A DNA stretch of 64,000 nucleotides, taken from contig OY720345.1 of NCBI GenBank assembly GCA_963082975.1, positions 18,130,491 to 18,194,490 of the forward strand. Direction: 5' to 3'. The stretch comes from Labia minor. Taxonomy: Eukaryota > Arthropoda > Insecta > Dermaptera > Spongiphoridae. The notes under the pieces were generated by a model that did no database searches, was not told where the DNA came from, and saw nothing but the letters and a program-made list of their open reading frames with translations. Shown here one piece after another: positions 27,601 through 36,600 of the stretch. Made by a program: the position numbers and the translations under genes. Numbering within the stretch: position 1 is the first letter of the stretch; every line of letters begins with the position of its first letter.

Positions 27601-30600
27601 ATAAAAAATTAATTAATTTCTGTTAATTAGAATAATTACTAGAATTTCTGTTAGTTTCTGTAAATTAAATAATTAATTAATATTTTTGTGCTTTTTTCCC
27701 AATAAAAAACTTTTTTATTTAAAATTGGTTCAAATGAATTGCTTATATACATCGCGCGTTCTCTGTACTATATATTCAATATGTACATGTAAAATGTTTG
27801 TTTATTATAAATAAATAAATCAGTTTTTTTATTAAATTGTATCTGTTTGTTTTTATAAAAAAGAATATTTTTTTTTTAAATTGTTTAGAAATTATTCTTA
27901 TAAATTTGATGATTATTTTGTATATAACTTAATAATAATTATATACTTAAGATTCTAGAGTGTATGATTTAATGAGAAAGAAAGAGAAATTAGATTTCCT
28001 CCTTCAAATTCAAAATGATTCAACCACACGAACTTACCAACTCTTAACCAAAACTTTCATTTACAAACATTTAATTATATTTAACCTAATTGCAAATAAG
28101 ATAAAAAACATAAAAATAAGAATATGAAAAACTTTTAAATCATTTACTTTATGATTGTTTTTAAAACATCCAAATTTCATAGCAATTTTTTTTTTTATGA
28201 TGATAATAATTCTATATTTTCAACCAGACAAGAAATACAAAGGCCCTATCTGTATACATTATTATTCAAATTTCAAAAACGATTTTTAAATTTACCTATT
28301 TGGGGGAGTTTTTGAAATAAAAAAATCGTTCTGTCTTGGTCTCATAAATAAAATTTATTGTTTTAAATTATTTTTTTTTCCTTAATTTAAATTAATTCTT
28401 CAATTAAATTGTCAATAAATATTAAAAAATCTGGAGTGTCTCCACTCGACTATTTCGCAAAATTGAATTGGATTAAATAACATATAGGTATTAATTTAAA
28501 TTAAATTAATTAAATTATAAATTAAAATTAATAAATAATATTTATTAAACCAGCGCATGTTTGGCTCTTTATTGATGGCACCACGTCACGTGTTCGCGCG
28601 TGAGATTTGCAGTGTTAAAAAATTAATTCCGGCACTTTCAGCAATTCAATCAAGCTGAAATTCTGTATATAGCAGTTTAATACAATTTTTAATCATGTGA
28701 AAAACTATCAAACATATATCTTTATTTTTACGGTCACTTTAGAGAAAAAAAATCAAACGTTGTAGGTAATGACCCTCTTCCGGTTGAGCTACATTTCTCA
28801 AAAGTTGATAGAAAACTACGAATTTTGAATAATGCCCATGTACAAAATTTCATCATTCTAGCTCAAACTGTTTTTGCGTAATCTTGGTTACATACATACA
28901 CACATACACACAGACATTTTTCTCAACCTTAGTGAAAATGATTCAGGAATCTTCAAAACGTATAAAAAAACATCAAAATCTCAACATCGAAAATTTTCGT
29001 AGTATTATTTTCAATAGTATCTCTGGCGAGATAGTAAAAATCTAAAGATCAAACCATTTTTATTAATACAATTGTTTTATTAATCTCACTTTGGATTCAA
29101 AATATAGGGAAAAATTACTTTGTTATAATCTATTTTATTATAAATATTCTTCTTCTTCTTATTATTATTATTATTAATTGTATTTATACCGTTTTTTACA
29201 CTCCGTTCTACGTTTTTCCAAATTTTTTTATTCCTTCAAAAAAATAAGATTTTTCGAGGACATCAAAAAAGGTAATTGTTTGTGAGATGATTTCATCTTG
29301 GAGTCAAATGTCTTTCGGTTTAGCCCCGAGTGACTAAATCCGGAGTATAGAGCGGTTGAGGGAGCAATTCATATCCCAATTCATGGATTAACATGAAAAT
29401 TCACTTTTTTCCAATTTCTTCTCCGATCACCAGGTAGTCTGCTATTAATGAATGTCAAACAAAAACTAAAAGACCCAACTGGTTCAAATTTCAACAGGAT
29501 TCAGCTGATAGTTACTTCCTGACAGGAGCAGTCTTGTCAATTCATTTAGGAGACGGGAAATTCAAAAATTCACGGACTTATTGACCTGCCCGCGTATAAA
29601 ACGTATAATAATAGTTTACATATATAAACATTTGTATTTATTTATTTAATATTTTTTTTTAAAGAACCGATATACTTAGGTTCTATTATAATATAATATA
29701 TTTAGTCTTATAAACAAGTAGGAGAGCAGACAGATAGATAAATGTTAGTATGTGGGAGGGTATCTTTGTTCGCGTTTAATCGATTGATTCTATTTTGAAA
29801 GGGGAGTTGCGTGATTTTATGAAGAGGAGAAAGGAAGACTTTAAAGGGATAAAAAAGAATCATGAAGCATTGCCAAACTTAGTTCGAAAAGTCGTGAGCA
29901 TCCTTACAAAAGACTATGCCTTCTTTTCTTATAAATAAATTATTATTGAAATTATGTAGTTATAAATAATCATGACAACAAAATTTATTTATTAAATAAA
30001 GATAAGCTTTTTATTAAAATAAAAAACGATCACCATTTTACGATTTATGTGATTTTATGTTTTTATATGTCTAATAATAAATAAATATGAAAATAGTGTA
30101 AATATCTACATATATTTTTCTTAATAAAATAAGAGACTATTATTATTATTATTATGGTATTTACAATTATTTTTTAAATTATATATATATTATTTTTTTA
30201 AAAAAAGTGAAAGTATTGTGTGTAAATATTAATTAAATTAATATTCCTCATAATGTTTTTGTTTTCTTTTAATTTGCTAATTTTTTTTTTTCAAATGCAT
30301 GTATTTCTTATGAATCCTTCTTATTTGTTTCTTTTAAACAGATGATGACGACTGGCAGCAGGAGGGCATCGAACCCACCTGGAGGGGAGCCTCGAATATC
30401 GGGTTGCCTAGGCCACGGGGGCCGACTACAGTCGCCCGCTCACCTTCCCCCAACCAATACAAGGCTAAAGTATGCATCTCTACCCTTCAATAAACATTCT
30501 AACAACTCAAACAGAACGTCCATTTAATATATTATAAATATTTAATATAACTATGTATTATAATATAATATATATACATAAAAAATAGTATATATCATTA

Positions 30601-33600
30601 AAAAATAAATAAAAAAATATAATGAAAATTAAAAAATATATGTTATTAATTAAATTTTTATTATTTATTAAAATATTTTAATAGATTCAAAGAAAAACGG
30701 ATCGTAATGGGTTTGTAAAATCAATATTGAGAGAATACAAAATTAATAAAAATGTAGATCAATAGAAGATTTTAGGTTTGCTCAAAAGAAAAGGTGAATT
30801 TTGAATTATTTCAAAAAGTATTTATTTATTCATCAATATCCATTTTGTCAGATATAGTACACTTATGCCAGCGCTTCTTCCAATCGTCGAAGCACTTCTG
30901 AAATGCGCTTTTCGGTATGCTTGTTCTTCGATTCCGACTTTATCTCATCAATTGTAGCAAAACGCTTTCCTTTCAATGGTCTCTTCTGTTTTTGCAATAG
31001 GAAAAAGTCGCAGGGAGACAAATCTGGTGAATACGGTGGTTGAGGCATGATTACGGTGTTGTTTTTGATCAAAAAATCACGAACAAGCAATGATGGGTGA
31101 GCTGGTACACCAGCTATTATCGTGATAATGTATCCATGATTTGTTTTTCCACAATTCCGATCGTTTGAGCCTTATTGTTTTAGGCAAACGTTGCATAACT
31201 TCCTTATAGTATTTCCTTATTAACAATACAACCTGTTGGCAAGAATTCATGAAGCACCATGCCATTGTAATCTAAGAAAACAGTGAGCAAAACCTTCGCA
31301 TTTGATCGAACTTGGCGTGGTTCTGTAAAGCATTTGTACCACTTATTTTAACATTTTTTGAGGCAAAATAGACTTGCCGAATGCCACAGTCAACATTTTA
31401 AGTGCTTTGGAGCCTTTTATTCCATTTTAACCCAAAAATTAATACAGATTCTTTAAAAAATCGAAGAACACACAAAAATGTGACTAACTTTTTCAATTGT
31501 CAAAAACAAATTACTAATTCAAAATGGCTGATAATGTTAACATATGTTTACCAAAATAACAAAAAAAAATCGATAAACGAATGTACACAGCACGCAAAAA
31601 TTCAAAATTCACATTTTCTTTCAACATACCTCGTATATAGTGTACTTTTTTATATCGAGGAGTGATTTTATGTTATGCATTTGTTTTAATATGGTTATAA
31701 GAATATTATGCATTTGACTGGAAAATTTAAAATTATATATGATTGTATAATTTTTTCCTAAACCAGATGTTAATAAATAAATGGTTTGATTTTATAAAAA
31801 TTTGCATTTTTTTAGCTTTGTCATTATCATGATTATACTAGCATTATTTATTTATCATCAAGTTAACTTAATTTAAACAATTTATATATATTATAAAAAT
31901 ACCAAATTCCAAGAAAATGGATGCTAAATAAAAGAATGACTTGTGGGAAGAAAACTAATGGAGTATCTGTCTGGAACCATAGAAAATTTGTAAATTATAT
32001 AATAAAATAGTTAACGGAACCATGCTACTACTGCAAAATATAATAATCCCTTAAAAGATGATTTTATGATAAATTTATTATTAATGTTATTGATTTTAGG
32101 CTCCGCCCCCTCCTGTCGTACGTCAGCATTCGAACCAAAGTGCGCCTGCATCTGTTGGGGGGGCATCGCCTCCGGGTTTCCACTCCTACACATCCCATGA
32201 ACGTCATGATCAGGACCCAGAAAAAGCGGCATTAGCAGCAAAAGATCGATTTAAGGTAATAAATAAAAATAAGTAATACTATCACTCTATCTCTATTCTC
32301 TTCAGCAGAGATAGTTTTTGACTGTTGCAACAACATTTCTCCTACTAACTTTATTCTGACGTAGAAATTGTCCTATTGAGTCACAATTCTGACGCTTCAG
32401 GGATAAAGTAGACCCACATTATATACTGCTTGTCGTAAAAGGCGACCAAAGGGACAATTTGCAGTTGACCTCTTACATTATACTATTCATCCCTTCCTAT
32501 CCAATTCCGTTACTTTCCGTTACTCCTAAATTTCCTAATCCCACATTGTTTTGTGTCTTAAAGCGAAAGTATAAAAACTAAGAAGGTAAACTCTGGATAG
32601 AGTTGACAGTATTATCTTGGAAAAATAGATAGATTTCAGAAATGAGCCTAGGTGAGAAAGAAAAGGGTGCCATTTTTCAGCACATTTGAATATGGTATTT
32701 GAACATTAAATTGAAGCTCTCTAACACTAAAAAAATATCATGAACATTTTTTAAAATAATCCACTTGAATATAATATATTGAACACTAAAAAAGTGGTTG
32801 CACATTAAAATAAGCTTAGAAACATTCAAAAAATCTTTGAGCACTAAAACAATTTTAGGAACAATTCTATTTAGGAACAATAAAATAAAATAAAATTAAA
32901 ACACTAAAACTTGGTTACAGTAAAGACCAAACACATACTTTTCATACATACAAATTTTTTTGAAATGGACCGAAGAAAGAAATCCTAGTTGTCACAATTA
33001 TAAATGTTTTGCATTAAAACCAGCTATAAAATTAAAACTATGGACAGATGCATGCACTGTAATAAAAAAATCTAATAAATATTTTGTATGTTCCTCACAA
33101 TCACATTTTCAAAAAGAAACTTCTGAATTAATCTCGCAATATAATTCATTAAATAAAAAGTGGGAGTCATTTGAAGAATATGAAAAATTCAATTTTGGAA
33201 TCTGGGTTATTACGAATCCCGCAATGGAAAATATAAGTACTTGTACCTGTCCTTCATTTGGCAAAGATTATATATGCAAACATATTTTAGGCATGAAAAT
33301 TCGATTGAAAAAAGTAACTGTTCCACAAGAAGCAAAAATTGTTCCCATTGGTCAGAAACGAAAACGTGGTAGACAAGCTAAATCAACAAAAGCACTAATA
33401 ATTGATTAAAATTAATTTTTTATGTTCCCATATGCACGACACCCTTAAAAGGTATAAGTGTGTTTCGATTATAAATAAAAATGTTCCTATATCTATAATA
33501 GTCTATGTCATATATATATATATACGTATATATATATAATCTCTGACTTTTGTACGTCCTACGCAAGAACAACGCCTATCAAGTCCGTTATATCAATGAG

Positions 33601-36600
33601 GTGTCGCATGATCAGTGTGGAAATAACCTATTTAATATCCTATCTAAGTGTGCCATTATATTTATCCCGAAATAAAATGTCAGAGGATTTGCTCAAAAGC
33701 TGAAGTAAGCAGAACTTGGAATGCTTGAGAGGTTTGGTGTTATTATAGAAACGTTATAAGAAATAAATTGAGGGTATAATAAAGATATTAGAACTTAAAA
33801 GACATACAATCATAAAAACAAAACTTCTTGTTTACTAGAATATGCAGTAATACATATATGTTTTATTTTTAGGATGCGAAAGAGAAATTTTTAATGTTGG
33901 AACGTGAAAGGGCGATTATGGCACGTAAAAATAATCCATCACGATATGTGGATATTTTGCCAAATTCCAGGCCTATACAAACTTCACCAGGTCACCAACA
34001 ACATCAACGAAATTCTCGGTCCTCTGAGGGGCGCAAAAACACCAATAATAATGCTGCTTCCCCCTCAAGGACACGATGGTCTCAGGATGCCAGTGGATAT
34101 CGGGGCAGGGAAGTTTCACCAACACGAAAAAGGTACTTTTCTAACTTATTTCTTTTCTTTTTCTGATGGAATTACACAATTACCTTTAATCCAAAATACA
34201 CTTACATGCAGAGAAATTGATTCAATCTCTAAGCGCGCATATATTTTTATTATTTTTTAAATAACTTATAAAATGAATGTATTTTTAAAACTTATTTATT
34301 TATCTTTGTGTGACCAATTACTTTATGAATTATTTGGTTTTTGAGTTTTCTGCTGAAACAGATAGATACAGTCTTAGAGAAATTTATATAATGTGTTCAT
34401 TTTAAAAAATTTAATATATGAGATTTTATAGGACAATTGCAAATAAACAGTAGTGAGAGGTAGAGACAACAATTTTTCCATCTCTGCCATTTTGAACATA
34501 TAAATAAAAAGTATTGTATTAATTACCTTGATATTGATATCCATTTAAAGGTAATTAAATACATTTTAAAAATATATATATATTTTATAAATAATGGCTT
34601 AGTTAAAGCTTTTTTAAAGCGCTTGTACAACTTATAAACATTTTTTTGAGACTAAGTAGACCCGGCGAATGTCACAGTCAACATTTTAAGTGCGTTGGAG
34701 CACTTTATTCCATTTTTAATGCAAAATTTAATACAGATTCTTTGATCCATTTTTTTTTAAGTAAAAAATTGAAAAAAACACAAAAACGTGACTAACTTTT
34801 TCAGTTGTCAAAAACAAACTACTAATTCAAAATGGCTGATAATGTCAACATATGAGAAGCGTATGTGTATCAACATAACAAAAAAAAAAAAAAATTGATA
34901 ATCGAATGTACACAACCCGTGAAAATTCAAAATTCACTTTTTCTTTAGAACAAGCTTAGAGGTTTAGTCGATTTACCTGCACGCAAGTGTAGGTTTAATT
35001 ATAGGAACAGAAATAATTAAATATGACTAAGAGTAAAAAAATAAAATAATATATGCGATATTATAAAGAATTTTTTTATATTATTTATTTTAATAAAATT
35101 TGAATGGATAATTTTAATTTTTTTTCTTTTTTTTTTAGATATAGCTCTCGTGAGCATCTCGAGTCGGAAGTAATTGAAGAGAGACATTTACGACACCCCC
35201 CTCCATTGTATAGAAAAAGTCAAAATGGAGCACCCCGTTATGCTTCAGCTGAACGATTTGAAAATATCCCAGAAGATAATCCTCGTATGTAACAACGATA
35301 ATTATCGTAACAAAAAATAATTATTAATATAATATTATATTTTTATTGAATTAAGATTGATTTTAAAAAATTTATCATAAAATTAATTAAAAACTAAATT
35401 TAAAAAATACAAATAAATAAATAATAGTGTAATTATTTTCTTTAAGGTTTGTCTCGATATTCGGAGCGTTATATTCCTGATTATGGCGATTCGTCCCGCC
35501 GACATTCAGGACGATTTTACGAAGAGGCAGCCTCTCTTCATTCGAATGAGCGGGTTTATGTAGATGAGAACATTCATCCTGTATTAACACGGACACCTTC
35601 TGCTAATACAACAGACCCTCTCCTTGAACGATTTATTCAATATAGTGGTTCAGGTAAATCAATTATAGAAGAAGTATGATTTTTATGTTAGTTTTTGTCT
35701 CTTTGTAAATCAATTTTATGTTATATATGTTCACAAATACACTTAATTTTTCTAAAATAAGAACAACTATTTTTCTTCAAAGAAAATCAAATAATTATAT
35801 TAAAACGATAGAGAATTTCAATATAAAAAAATCACAAATGTATTATATTTATTAAAGCTTTTGTGGTTATTTTGATAATTATTAAGAGAATTTTTATTAA
35901 AAGACCACATTATTTGTATAAAATTATTTATTAAATTAAAATAACTGTACAACGTTTCGACTGCTTATTCTGCAGTCGTTTTCAAGTACCGTACGCTTGC
36001 TCCGATTCAAGCGGACTGCAGAATAAGCAGTCGAAACGTTGTAGAGTTATTTTAATTTAATAAATAATTTTATACAAACAATGTGGTCTTTTAATAAAAA
36101 TTCCCTTAATAATTAACAAAAAAATCATTTATCAAATTTATGTTAGAGGGAATTTATTACTGACATAGAATCTTTCTATGAATTATAGTATAGCAGAATG
36201 ATCGTTTGATATGATATAATAAATGGTACAAAATTATGTACAGTGACGAAAAAATGTAAACGCCATGAGGCGCTGTTATCGGGCAATCCATCGGCTGAGA
36301 AATGGCATTACCATTGCCCGATAACAGCGCCTCCTGGAGTTTACATTTTTTTATACATTAGTTTTTATTTAAAAATTCGGTGTTTTTATTCTGTGTGATA
36401 TTTTGTGTAGTTTTACCTACAAAGTTGCCAGTAGAACATATTCTGTGCAGGAAATATTTGAAACTGTTCTAATTATTATCTACATACTGTCAATTTGGGT
36501 TATTTCATTTAATTTAAATTTAAATTAATATTAAATTTATTACTGGTTATTATTTTTTCATAAATATTTGATTAATAACAAAGTTCTTAGTGTATACTTG

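Noticed and set aside
33904-34260. 118-codon frame over Gene A exon 9
   Set aside because: A shifted frame; the exon frame with phase-matched GT...AG borders is the one starting DAKEKF at 33873.
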